Source of the DNA: JAFGSI01 sp041287425 | GTDB taxonomy: Bacteria; Chloroflexota; Anaerolineae; Anaerolineales; Villigracilaceae | NCBI GenBank assembly: GCA_041287425.1 | Contig: JBEULG010000033.1 | Span: 43,286-107,285, forward strand | DNA: 64,000 bases | Direction of reading: 5' to 3' | Shown: piece by piece, positions 40,335 to 48,629 of the stretch | How the letters are laid out: each line of letters opens with the position of its first letter | Numbering within the stretch: the first letter of the stretch is position 1 | Position numbers and translations under genes: made by a program | Notes under the pieces: model-generated | The model's input: the letters and a program-made list of their open reading frames with translations, nothing else | What the model was told of the DNA's origin: nothing | Databases searched by the model: none

Positions 40335-41390
40335 ATGGAACCGCTTCGTCTGCTCAATGGCCGCTATCAATTGACCTCCCTGCTGGGCAAGGGGGGGATG
40401 GCTTTCGTGTACAAAGCCCGCGACCAGATGCTCGAGCGGGACGTGGCCATCAAACTGCTGCGCGACGACTACTCCCAATCGCCGGCCTTCCTCGAGCGAT
40501 TCCGTCAGGAGGCCAAGGCGGCCGCCAACCTGTCTCATCCCAACATCGTGACCGTGCATGATTTCGGCATGGACCAGGGACAGATTTACATCGTCATGGA
40601 ATACGTGCCGGGCACCGACCTCAAGACGCTCATCCAAAAGCGCGGCCGTTTCCGCCCCGAGGAGGCCCTGCCGCTCCTCATCCAGGCCTGCGCCGGCATC
40701 GGCTACGCCCACCGCGCCGGCCTGGTGCATTGCGACGTCAAACCGCAAAATATGCTGGTCACCCCCGATGGCCGCCTCAAAGTCACCGACTTCGGCATCG
40801 CCCGCGCCCTGGCCACCATCCAGCCCGATGAGCACAGCGACGTGGTGTGGGGATCGCCGCAATACTTCTCACCCGAACAGGCCGCCGGCGCTGCTCCCTC
40901 GCCGGCCTCGGACGTCTACTCGCTGGGCGTGGTCATGTATGAAATGCTGACCGGTTCGCTGCCCTTCCAGGCCACCTCCGCCACCCGGCTGGCGCGCCTG
41001 CATCTGAACGTCGAACCGCCGCCGTTGACCGAAATGGTGCCCGAAATTTCTCCCACCCTGGAACGCATTCTCACCAAAGTGCTCTCGAAAGAACCCTCTC
41101 AGCGTTATCGCACCGCCGACCAGTTGGGACGCGTCCTGATGAACTTCGGCGAGGCGCGCAAGGCCCCCGCCCTGAGCCTGACCCCCGAAAGCCTCCCGCC
41201 GGAGGCGCCGCCCCTCCTCCGGCGGGGCGAGGAACGCCTCGCCCGCACCCAGCCGACCGGCAGGCACGCCGTCGAGACCAACATCGACTGGCCCTCGGTC
41301 GGGCTGGGACTGGCCGCCCTCGTCGCCGTGCTGGGCCTGATTCCGTTCTGGATTTGGGTCTATTACGTGTATAATCCGCCCATCCGCTGA
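40335..41390 (+). CDS. Membrane Ser/Thr protein kinase (PknB-type, HCD variant)
   Basis: The protein has 351 residues. The catalytic domain spans 1-270: LLGKGGMAFVYKARD (Gly loop), VAIKLL (Lys), HCDVKPQNMLV (H132, C133, D134), TDFGIARAL and GSPQYFSPEQAAG (DFG and activation segment). The conserved Arg of HRD is Cys, a non-RD kinase, although the catalytic Asp is present. A short linker and one C-terminal membrane helix (LGLAALVAVLGLIPFWIWV) follow, with no external sensor domain. It likely phosphorylates cytosolic targets from the membrane. Its gene is divergent from a lipid kinase gene and 19 bp upstream of rpe. Confidence 0.93.
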   Translation: MEPLRLLNGRYQLTSLLGKGGMAFVYKARDQMLERDVAIKLLRDDYSQSPAFLERFRQEAKAAANLSHPNIVTVHDFGMDQGQIYIVMEYVPGTDLKTLIQKRGRFRPEEALPLLIQACAGIGYAHRAGLVHCDVKPQNMLVTPDGRLKVTDFGIARALATIQPDEHSDVVWGSPQYFSPEQAAGAAPSPASDVYSLGVVMYEMLTGSLPFQATSATRLARLHLNVEPPPLTEMVPEISPTLERILTKVLSKEPSQRYRTADQLGRVLMNFGEARKAPALSLTPESLPPEAPPLLRRGEERLARTQPTGRHAVETNIDWPSVGLGLAALVAVLGLIPFWIWVYYVYNPPIR

Positions 41391-41409
41391 ACCTCCGCCC
41401 TGCAGACCG

Positions 41410-42066
41410 ATGCACGTCATTGCCCCCTCCATCCTTTCCGCCGATTTCACCCGCTTGGGCGAAGAAATTGCCGCCTGCGAAGCCGCCGGCGCGGATTGGA
41501 TTCATGTTGACGTGATGGACGGCCACTTCGTCCCCAATCTTACGATGGGGCCGTTCATTGTCGAGGCCTGCCGCCGCGTCACCCGCCTGCCCCTGGACGT
41601 CCACCTGATGATCGAACGGCCTGAAAGGTTGATCGAGGCCTTTGCCCGCGCCGGAGCCTCGCGCCTGACCGTCCACGTCGAGACCTGCCCCGACCTGGGC
41701 GGCACGCTGCAAGCCATCGCCGCCCTGGGATGCCAACCCGGGGTGACCCTGAACCCGGCCACGCCCGCCGACCGTCTCCTGCCGGCCATCCCGCTGGTGG
41801 ACCTCGTCCTGGTGATGACCGTCCAGCCGGGCTACGCCGGCCAGGCTTTCATGGCCGAGATGCTCCCCAAAGTGAGGCAGGTGCGGCAAATGCTGGAGGC
41901 GGCTGCTTCTCCGGCCTGGCTGGAGGTGGATGGCGGCATCTCGGCGGCCAACATTCGGTCGGTGCGGGAGGCCGGCGCGAACGCTTTCGTAGCGGCCAGC
42001 GCGGTTTTCCATCATCCGGAGGGCGCCGCGGCCGGCATCCACGCCCTGCGCGCCGCCCTGGCTTGA
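41410..42066 (+). CDS. rpe: Ribulose-phosphate 3-epimerase
   Basis: The protein has 218 residues, a TIM barrel of normal length. Metal and catalytic motifs are APSILSADFTRLGEE, DWIHVDVMDGHFVPNLTMGP, LDVHLMIERP and WLEVDGGISAANI. It interconverts ribulose-5-phosphate and xylulose-5-phosphate in the pentose phosphate pathway. ATG 41410 lies 19 bp after the kinase stop, so it may be cotranscribed with the kinase gene. It is convergent with rpmB. Confidence 0.97.
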   Translation: MHVIAPSILSADFTRLGEEIAACEAAGADWIHVDVMDGHFVPNLTMGPFIVEACRRVTRLPLDVHLMIERPERLIEAFARAGASRLTVHVETCPDLGGTLQAIAALGCQPGVTLNPATPADRLLPAIPLVDLVLVMTVQPGYAGQAFMAEMLPKVRQVRQMLEAAASPAWLEVDGGISAANIRSVREAGANAFVAASAVFHHPEGAAAGIHALRAALA

Positions 42067-42113
42067 AGGGAAGCGACCGGCGCGGCGGCGCTCGCTTGGG
42101 CATTAAAACAAAA

Positions 42114-42133
42114 ATCACGGCTTGCGCCGCGAT
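42114..42133 (-). terminator. Rho-independent terminator of rpmB
   Basis: On the minus strand ATCGCGGC and GCCGTGAT (one G-T pair) form an 8-bp stem with a GCAA loop followed by TTTTTGTTTT (42105-42114 on the plus strand). It begins 24 nt after the rpmB stop codon. Confidence 0.82.
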
Positions 42134-42157
42134 CTTCGTCGGAAACACCTTGCCGGC

Positions 42158-42340
42158 TCAGGAGGTCTTCGCCAGCGTGCGGATGCACTTGGCGCACAGC
42201 ACCTTTTGGACCTTGCGCCCGTTCTCGATGACAGTCACTTTTTGCAGATTCGGGCGGAAGGGGCGGTTGGTGTTCCGCTTCGAGAAAGAGACCGCGTTCC
42301 CGAAGGTGGTTGTCTTTCCACAATGAGCGCACTTTGCCAT
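42158..42340 (-). CDS. rpmB: 50S ribosomal protein L28
   Basis: The protein has 60 residues, starting MAKCAHCGKTTTFGNAVSFS and ending CAKCIRTLAKTS. The CxxC pairs make it the zinc-ribbon type of L28. The start is chosen at 42340, where AAGGAA precedes at 9 nt. A longer frame upstream has no homology. It is divergent from the Asp23/FakA operon. Confidence 0.97.
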   Translation of the reverse strand: MAKCAHCGKTTTFGNAVSFSKRNTNRPFRPNLQKVTVIENGRKVQKVLCAKCIRTLAKTS

Positions 42341-42458
42341 TTCAGGACTTCCTTTCTTGCCAGTGGTACAGGCCTGTTCTTCGCAGGCGGCGTATTTTAC
42401 CACAGAAACGTATCCTTGTGCAAGCCGGATTGTTAATATATACACATGAGGTAAGACT

Positions 42459-42815
42459 ATGGGCGAAGAAACGACAACCTTGGGTTCGATCCACATTTCC
42501 CCCAAAGCGGTGGCTACCATTGCCTACCATGCCACATTGACCTCCTATGGGGTGGTCGGGCTGGCTCCCAAGAACCTGGCCGAAGGGCTGGCAGTCAGCA
42601 TCACGCGCGAGCCGGCGCACGGCATTTCGGTCACCTATGATGAAGAGGGCATCTGCATCGACATTCACGTCATCGTCGAATACGGCACGCGCATCACCTC
42701 GGTGGCGGCCAGCGTGGCCAACGCGGTCAAGTATCAGGTCGAAAAAGCCATCGGTATGCCGGTCAAGGAAGTCAACGTGCATATTCAAGGCCTGCGCGTC
42801 AGCAACAGCGATTAA
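42459..42815 (+). CDS. Asp23/Gls24-family envelope stress protein
   Basis: The protein has 118 residues. IHISPKAVATIAYHATLTSY, IDIHVIVEYGTRITSVAASV and VKEVNVHIQGLRV are the family segments. In monoderm bacteria this gene precedes the fatty-acid kinase gene, and the protein acts in envelope homeostasis near the membrane. It starts ATG 42459; an earlier ATG at 42446 is closed by a stop two codons later. It is the first gene of an operon with fakA and two degV genes. Confidence 0.92.
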   Translation: MGEETTTLGSIHISPKAVATIAYHATLTSYGVVGLAPKNLAEGLAVSITREPAHGISVTYDEEGICIDIHVIVEYGTRITSVAASVANAVKYQVEKAIGMPVKEVNVHIQGLRVSNSD

Positions 42816-42840
42816 CTACGATGAGGAGATTTTAGAAGGT

Positions 42841-44514
42841 ATGAATCCGGATGTTCAAACGCGGCTGGAGAAAGTGCGCTCCACGCCGGTGGATGGGCAA
42901 GTGCTCAAAAAACTGGTCGAGGCAGGGCTGACCTGGCTGCGGGCCAATCAGCAGACGGTCAACGCGCTGAATGTCTTCCCCGTCCCGGACGGCGATACCG
43001 GCACCAACATGGTCCTGACTATGCAATCGGCCTACAATGAAATCGACGACCTGGCGCACCGCTCGATTGGGCAGATGGCCGGCGCCGTCTCCCAGGGCGC
43101 GCTGATGGGCGCCCGCGGCAACTCAGGCGTCATCCTGTCACAACTCTGGCGCGGCTTCGCCCGCGCCCTGCACAATCAGGAAATCTTGGACGGCCCCGCC
43201 CTGGTGCGGGCGCTGGCCGAAGCGCGCGACACGGCTTACAAGGGCGTCGTCCGGCCGGTGGAGGGGACAATTCTGACCGTCGCCAAAGATGTGGCCGCGG
43301 CGGCCGAGGCGGCCCTCCAGGAAACTCAGGACCCCTACGAGATTCTGGCCCGCATTGTCCCGGCTGCCGACGCTTCGGTGCAGCGCACCCCCGATCTGCT
43401 GCCCGTCCTCAAGCAGGCCGGCGTGGTCGATTCGGGCGGCAAAGGGCTGTTCTACATTCTCGAAGGCATGCTGCGCTTCGCTCTGGGCGAGCCGCTCGAT
43501 GCGCCCCTGGCCAGCGTCCAGCCGCTTTCAGCCATGAAACTGGAGAATGCCATGGAAGCCATCGAACCCGGCCAGGATTACGAAGTCGTCGTTGATTTCG
43601 TCCCCCGTCAAAACCTCGACCTGCAAAAGTTCTACGCCGCTCTCGAAGAAATGGGCACTTCCATCCAGATTGGCGAAGGCGAGGGAATGTACCGCATGCA
43701 CATCCACGTGCCGACCGAAAAGCGCTACGAACCGATCGACTACGTCATGGGACTGGGCACCATCACCAAAGTGGCGATGGAGAATCTGCTTGCCCAGATG
43801 GACCAGATCGAGCGCCAGGGCGGCGCGGAACGCCTCGAACTGACCCCCGTCGAGCCGGGACAGATCGCCGTCGTGGCCGTCTCGCCGGGGGTGGGCATCT
43901 CGCGCGTCTTCGCCAGCCTGGGGGCGGCCGCCATCGTCGAGGGCGGGCAAACGATGAATCCGTCCACCAAAGACATTCTGGACGCCTTCGAAAATCTGCC
44001 CACCGATAAAGTCATCATCCTGCCCAACAACAAGAACATCATCCTGGCCGCCCAACAGGCCAAAGAGGTGACCGTCAAGCAGGTGCAGATCGTCCCCAGC
44101 CGCAACATCCCGCAGGGACTGACCGCCATGATGCATTTGAACCCAGATGGCGAGATCGAAACCGTGGTCGCCAAGATGAACAAGGCCATCGAAAGTGTGT
44201 TGTGCGGCGAGGTGACCACCGCCACCCGTTCAGTCGAGATCGATGGCGTGGAAGTCGAAAAAGGGCAGACGATTGCCCTGCTGAACGGCAAACTGGCGCT
44301 TTCGGCCGCCTCGGTCGAAGAAGCCTGCCTCGGCCTGCTCGCAAAAGCCAACGCCTCCGATTATGAATTGATCACCCTGTTCTACGGCGAGGACCTTTCG
44401 GCTGCCGAAGCCAACCGGATCGCGGATATCATCCGGACGGCCTATCCCGGCCAGGAAATCGAGTTGCAGGACGGCGGTCAGCCGCACTATCAATTCATCA
44501 TCTCCATCGAGTAA
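42841..44514 (+). CDS. fakA: Fatty acid kinase catalytic subunit FakA (DAK2/YloV family)
   Basis: The protein has 557 residues, as expected for FakA. The N-terminal DhaL-like kinase domain has LNVFPVPDGDTGTNMVLTM with the metal-binding aspartates and GARGNSGVILSQLWRGFA. The middle and C-terminal domains include VEDYEVVVDF-like and IVEGGQTMNPSTKDILDAF, which interact with FakB. It phosphorylates fatty acids carried by FakB (DegV-like) proteins so that they can enter phospholipid synthesis. Two DegV-family genes lie directly downstream. Confidence 0.93.
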   Translation: MNPDVQTRLEKVRSTPVDGQVLKKLVEAGLTWLRANQQTVNALNVFPVPDGDTGTNMVLTMQSAYNEIDDLAHRSIGQMAGAVSQGALMGARGNSGVILSQLWRGFARALHNQEILDGPALVRALAEARDTAYKGVVRPVEGTILTVAKDVAAAAEAALQETQDPYEILARIVPAADASVQRTPDLLPVLKQAGVVDSGGKGLFYILEGMLRFALGEPLDAPLASVQPLSAMKLENAMEAIEPGQDYEVVVDFVPRQNLDLQKFYAALEEMGTSIQIGEGEGMYRMHIHVPTEKRYEPIDYVMGLGTITKVAMENLLAQMDQIERQGGAERLELTPVEPGQIAVVAVSPGVGISRVFASLGAAAIVEGGQTMNPSTKDILDAFENLPTDKVIILPNNKNIILAAQQAKEVTVKQVQIVPSRNIPQGLTAMMHLNPDGEIETVVAKMNKAIESVLCGEVTTATRSVEIDGVEVEKGQTIALLNGKLALSAASVEEACLGLLAKANASDYELITLFYGEDLSAAEANRIADIIRTAYPGQEIELQDGGQPHYQFIISIE

Positions 44515-44563
44515 AATTCTGCCGCGCTTGCGGCCGGTCTCGCCCCGGCCGGGAAGCAGAAAT

Positions 44564-45376
44564 ATGGCCCGTGTCTGCATTCTCACCGACAGCACCGCCC
44601 AATTTACCCGGCCCAATTTTCCCGGCCAGGACCGCATTTATCTCCTGCCGTTCCGGCTGCAGACGGCGGACCAGGAGAGTGGCGCAGCCTGCCGGCCAAA
44701 GGTGATTCCGCCGAGCGTCCATGATTTCAGCCGTTTCTTCGACGAACTGGGCCGGGAATACGATGCCATTCTCACCCTCACCCTGGCGGCCTCGCTGAGT
44801 CCGGCGGCCGAACACGCCCGTCAGGCGGCCGGGCGCGGCAACAAGCATGTGGAGATCGAGGTGGTCGACTCGGGTACGACCGCGGCGGGCCTGGGTTTGC
44901 TGGTCCAGGCGGCGGCCGCGGCGGCCGCGGCGGGGGCGTCGCTGGCGGAGGTCGAGGCGCGGGTCCGCTCGGCGATTCCCCGCCTCTACATGCTCATCTG
45001 CATCCCCGAACTGAGTTACCTGAGCGAAAGCGGGCATCTGACGCCGGCCCAGGCCATCGTCGGCGAAATGCTCGGCCTGATGCCCATCTTCTCGCTGGAA
45101 GAGGGCCGCCTGGCGCCGATGGAAAAGGTGCGCACCCAGCGGCATCTGTTCGAGTCTTTTCAGGAATTCATCAGCGAATTCGATCAGCCCTATCACATCG
45201 CCCTGATGCGCGGCGTCAATCACGATACCCTGCGCACCCGCCCCCTGCGCGAGTACGTTCAGGAACTTTTTCCCCAGACGCACTTTACGGAACACAACAT
45301 CAACGCCCATCTGGCTGCCCTGCTGGGGCCGCAAAGCATCGGCTTGATTGTCGTGGAGGAACCTTTCGAGAGGTAG
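44564..45376 (+). CDS. DegV-family fatty-acid-binding protein 1 (FakB-like)
   Basis: The protein has 270 residues. It begins MARVCILTDSTAQFTRPNFP; LTDST is the DegV motif that binds the fatty acid carboxylate. VDSGTTAAGLGLLVQAAA is another family segment, and GVNHDTLRTRPLREYVQ belongs to the C-terminal lobe. It should present a fatty acid to FakA, encoded 49 bp upstream. Start 44564 has GGAAG upstream. The sequence around 44920-44936 is unusually Ala-rich. Confidence 0.9.
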   Translation: MARVCILTDSTAQFTRPNFPGQDRIYLLPFRLQTADQESGAACRPKVIPPSVHDFSRFFDELGREYDAILTLTLAASLSPAAEHARQAAGRGNKHVEIEVVDSGTTAAGLGLLVQAAAAAAAAGASLAEVEARVRSAIPRLYMLICIPELSYLSESGHLTPAQAIVGEMLGLMPIFSLEEGRLAPMEKVRTQRHLFESFQEFISEFDQPYHIALMRGVNHDTLRTRPLREYVQELFPQTHFTEHNINAHLAALLGPQSIGLIVVEEPFER

Positions 45377-45377
45377 C

Positions 45378-46217
45378 ATGGACATTGGCCTGGTCACCGA
45401 CAGCACCGCAGACATTCCAGCAGATTTGCAGGCCCGGTATGGAATCGAGGTGGTGCCCAATCTCATCAATATCGAGGGCAAGAGTTACGCCGATGGCGTA
45501 GACATCACCCGCGAGCAATTCTACGAATGGCTGCCGAGGTTGAATCCGCCGCCGACGACCTCGGCGCCCTCGGTGGGCGCTTTTCAGCAGCGCTATGAAA
45601 AATTGTTCCGGGCCGGCGCAGCGCACGTCCTCTCGATCCACCCGCCGAACAACCTGAGCGGCGTGTTCAACGCCGCCCGCCTGGCGGCCCAGGAGTTCGA
45701 GTCGCGGGTCCACGTCATCGATTCGGGTCAGTTGAGTCTGGGAATCGGCTTCCAGGTCCTGGCGGCGGCCGAGGCCATCGCCCGCGGTGTCTTGCTGAAG
45801 GATGTGTTGACCGTCATCGAAAGCGTGCGCCGGCGGGTGCGGGTGGCGGCGCTGCTCGACACCATCGAGTATGTCCGCCGCAGCGGGCGGGTCTCGTGGG
45901 CCAGGGCCATGATCGGCAGCCTGCTGCACCTTCAGCCGCTGATTGAATTGCGTTACGGCGTCGTTCACCGCCTGGGGCAGGCGCGCACCCGGCTGCAGGG
46001 CGTCGAACGCCTGATCGAGACGCTCGATTCGTGGGGGCCGCTGGAACGTCTGGCCGTCCTGCACACCAACGCCGAGAATGCTGCCCGCCATCTGGTGGAA
46101 AAAGTGAAACACCGCGTTGCCGGGCTGGTACTGGTCGTCAACGTGACGACGGCCATCGGGACGCACGTCGGACCCAACGGCCTGGGCTTTGCGGCCGTGC
46201 CGGTTGAGGCGAGATGA
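45378..46217 (+). CDS. DegV-family fatty-acid-binding protein 2 (FakB-like)
   Basis: The protein has 279 residues. MDIGLVTDSTADIPADLQAR, TSAPSVGAFQQRYEKL, SIHPPNNLSGVFNAARLA and VIDSGQLSLGIGFQVLAAAE are classic DegV segments. It follows DegV 1 by 1 bp. The two differ strongly, so they probably bind fatty acids of different chain type, as paralogous FakB proteins do. It is followed by a terminator. Confidence 0.92.
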   Translation: MDIGLVTDSTADIPADLQARYGIEVVPNLINIEGKSYADGVDITREQFYEWLPRLNPPPTTSAPSVGAFQQRYEKLFRAGAAHVLSIHPPNNLSGVFNAARLAAQEFESRVHVIDSGQLSLGIGFQVLAAAEAIARGVLLKDVLTVIESVRRRVRVAALLDTIEYVRRSGRVSWARAMIGSLLHLQPLIELRYGVVHRLGQARTRLQGVERLIETLDSWGPLERLAVLHTNAENAARHLVEKVKHRVAGLVLVVNVTTAIGTHVGPNGLGFAAVPVEAR

Positions 46218-46241
46218 GCTCGTCCTCCTGACGAAATTCCT

Positions 46242-46273
46242 GGCCGGAGATGGTCTTCCCGTCTCCGGCCTTT
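46242..46273 (+). terminator. Terminator of the Asp23-FakA-DegV operon
   Basis: GGCCGGAGA (46242-46250) and TCTCCGGCC (46262-46270) are perfect arms with an 11-nt loop, followed by TTT. It lies 24 nt after the second DegV stop. Confidence 0.7.
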
Positions 46274-46314
46274 GATTCCTTTCCCTGCACGGCGCTTAAT
46301 CGGACGAATTTTGT

Positions 46315-46320
46315 TATAAT
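46315..46320 (+). promoter_or_regulatory. -10 box of the radical SAM gene
   Basis: TATAAT ends 7 nt before ATG 46328, another apparently leaderless start. No -35 or Shine-Dalgarno is evident. Confidence 0.6.
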
Positions 46321-46327
46321 TCCGCCC

Positions 46328-48238
46328 ATGCTTGCCCCTGCTGAAATCGAAGAACGCCTGGAGCGGATTCTGCTCAGCGTTCAGAAACCGGGCCGCTATG
46401 TGGGCGGCGAACTGCACTCGGTCGTCAAGGACTGGGAGGCGGCGGCCGTTCGCATGGCCTTCGTCTTCCCGGATATCTACGATATCGGCGTCTCCAACCT
46501 CGGCCTGCAGATTCTCTACGACCTGGTCAACGCCCGCCCCGATGCCCTGGCGGAACGCGCTTACCTGCCCTGGACCGATATGGAAGCGCAGATGCGGGCG
46601 AACGGCATCCCGCTCTATTCGCTCGAAAGCAAGCACGCCCTGGCCGACTTCGACCTGATTGGTTTCAGCCTGCCCTACGAGACGCTCTACACCAACGTCT
46701 TGAACGCCCTCGACCTGGCCGGCCTGCCGCTGCGCTCGGCCGAACGCGGCGCTTCCCACCCTCTCGTCATCGCCGGCGGACATGCCTGCTTCAACCCGGA
46801 GCCGATGGCCGATTTCATCGACGCCTTTGTCATCGGCGAAGGGGAGGAAGTCATCCAGGAGGTGATTGACGCTGTCCGGCGCGTCAAAGGTCAAGCGGCG
46901 GCGTTCGAGCGGGATACCCTGCTTCGGGAATTAACAAAAATCCCCGGGGTTTACGTTCCGCGCTTCTACGATGTGACCTATCACGAGGACGGCACGCTCA
47001 AGTCGGTCACACCCAACATCCCCGAAGCGCCGGCCGTGATTCTGAAACGCATGGTCGCTCATCTGCCGCCCCCACCGACGCGCTTTCTCGTCCCCAACAT
47101 CGACATCGTCCACAACCGGGTCGCCATCGAAATCATGCGCGGCTGCACGCGCGGCTGCCGATTCTGTCATGCGGGCATCATCACCCGTCCGGTGCGCGAA
47201 CGGAGCGTAGCCGAAATCGTCGCCGCGGCCGAGGCCGCCCTGGGCGCGACGGGCGTCGAGGAACTGGCGCTCCTGTCGCTGTCGTCCTCCGATTACACCG
47301 CCATCCTCGACCTGGTGACGGCCATCGGCGAGAGATTCGCCGGGCAGCATCTCACCATCTCTCTGCCCTCCCTGCGCATCGACACCGTCTCGGTGGACTT
47401 GATGGAAACACTGAAGGGCCGCCGCGCCGGCGGTTTCACCCTGGCTCCCGAGGCCGCCAGCGAACGAATGCGGCGCATCATCAACAAGTTCATTCCCGAT
47501 GAGCAGATTCTCGCCACCGTCCGCGCCATCTACGCCCGCGGCTGGACGACCATCAAACTCTACTTCATGATCGGCCACCCCAGCGAGACGCTCGAGGACG
47601 TGCAGGCCATCGCCGCCCTGTGCAAACGCGTCCTGGCCGAGGGGCGGCGGGCGCTCGGCGGACGGGCCAAACTGCACGCCGGCATCAGCACCTTCATCCC
47701 CAAGCCGCACACGCCCTTTCAGTGGGCTGCAATGGATACCGAAGCCCAGATTCGCCTCAAGCAAGACTTGCTCCGCCATCAACTGCGCGACCGCAACATC
47801 AAACTTTCCTGGACCGAACCGGAGGAAACCCTGCTGGAAGCCTGGCTGTCGCGCGGCGACCGCCGCCTGGGGGCGGTCATCCTGGCCGCCTGGCAGAACG
47901 GCGCCAAATTCGACGCCTGGGGCGACCAGTTGCGCTTCGAGGCCTGGACCGCCGCCTTCGCCGCCTGCGGCCTCGACCCGGCCTTCTACACCCATCGGCC
48001 GCGCCGCCCCGACGAAACCTTCCCCTGGGATCACATCTCCAGCGGCGTGCGCAAGAAATACCTGCTCGACGACTACCGCCGCTCGCTGGCGGGTGAAATC
48101 CGCGCCGATTGCCGCACGAATTGCTATGCCTGCGGCATCCTGCCGGTCTTCGCCGAACAGCGCCGCGCCCACCCCGGCCTGTACTGGAAATGCCCGGAAG
48201 TGAAAAGCCCGCCGAAATCGGTCGTCGGCGCTCGGTAA
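46328..48238 (+). CDS. B12-binding-type radical SAM protein (TIGR03960 family)
   Basis: The protein has 636 residues. The N-terminal region (VRMAFVFPDIYDIGVSNLGL to FVIGEGEEVIQEVID) is the cobalamin-binding-type fold. The radical SAM cluster cysteines are in MRGCTRGCRFCHAG (CxxxCxxC). Downstream are IHP-type segments and a C-terminal Cys pair in RTNCYACGI. These proteins occur beside the TIGR03936-type gene and near ribosomal L21/RNase G genes in many bacteria; the reaction is unproven, with RNA or methylthiolation-type chemistry suspected. Its partner is encoded two genes downstream. Confidence 0.9.
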   Translation: MLAPAEIEERLERILLSVQKPGRYVGGELHSVVKDWEAAAVRMAFVFPDIYDIGVSNLGLQILYDLVNARPDALAERAYLPWTDMEAQMRANGIPLYSLESKHALADFDLIGFSLPYETLYTNVLNALDLAGLPLRSAERGASHPLVIAGGHACFNPEPMADFIDAFVIGEGEEVIQEVIDAVRRVKGQAAAFERDTLLRELTKIPGVYVPRFYDVTYHEDGTLKSVTPNIPEAPAVILKRMVAHLPPPPTRFLVPNIDIVHNRVAIEIMRGCTRGCRFCHAGIITRPVRERSVAEIVAAAEAALGATGVEELALLSLSSSDYTAILDLVTAIGERFAGQHLTISLPSLRIDTVSVDLMETLKGRRAGGFTLAPEAASERMRRIINKFIPDEQILATVRAIYARGWTTIKLYFMIGHPSETLEDVQAIAALCKRVLAEGRRALGGRAKLHAGISTFIPKPHTPFQWAAMDTEAQIRLKQDLLRHQLRDRNIKLSWTEPEETLLEAWLSRGDRRLGAVILAAWQNGAKFDAWGDQLRFEAWTAAFAACGLDPAFYTHRPRRPDETFPWDHISSGVRKKYLLDDYRRSLAGEIRADCRTNCYACGILPVFAEQRRAHPGLYWKCPEVKSPPKSVVGAR

Positions 48239-48254
48239 TCAACGCTCCGTACTT

Positions 48255-48629
48255 ATGAAAAGCCAGGCCATTCTTTCCTATGTTATAACCGGTCTTCCGG
48301 GCGGCTGCCTGATTTTGATGGGCATGCTCCTGTTCAACGCCCTGCTGAGCGAGGTGACTCCCGTCGGTCAATGGACGAGGCTGCTCCTGCTGTGCCTGAC
48401 GGCGCTGACCGTCGGCCTGCTGGCGCGCTGGACGCGCCCCTACCACGGCCTGGGGACGGCCGTCGTTGCCGGTCTGGTGGCCGCCGGCTTCATCCTGTTC
48501 CTGTGGCTGAGCGCCGCGCCGGGCAGCCAAGCGGAAGTGGTCTTTGGCCCCCTTGGGATGCTGGCGGCAGCGGTTTTCAGTACCCTGGGCGGCTGGATCC
48601 TGCCCCGCCTGAAAAAATCGAAGCGATGA
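48255..48629 (+). CDS. Small four-helix membrane protein, unknown
   Basis: The protein has 124 residues and four hydrophobic segments (ILSYVITGLPGGCLILMGML; RLLLLCLTALTVGLLARW; TAVVAGLVAAGFILFLWL; LGMLAAAVFSTLGGWIL) and a Lys-rich end (RLKKSKR). No family is recognised. It lies 16 bp after the TIGR03960 gene and overlaps the start of the TIGR03936-type gene by 4 bp, splitting a pair that is usually adjacent. Confidence 0.75.
   Translation: MKSQAILSYVITGLPGGCLILMGMLLFNALLSEVTPVGQWTRLLLLCLTALTVGLLARWTRPYHGLGTAVVAGLVAAGFILFLWLSAAPGSQAEVVFGPLGMLAAAVFSTLGGWILPRLKKSKR

Noticed and set aside
42071..42097. AAGCGA/TCGCTT hairpin as a terminator of rpe
   Set aside because: The arms are only six bases with a long GC loop. 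It may act together with the rpmB terminator but is not convincing alone.
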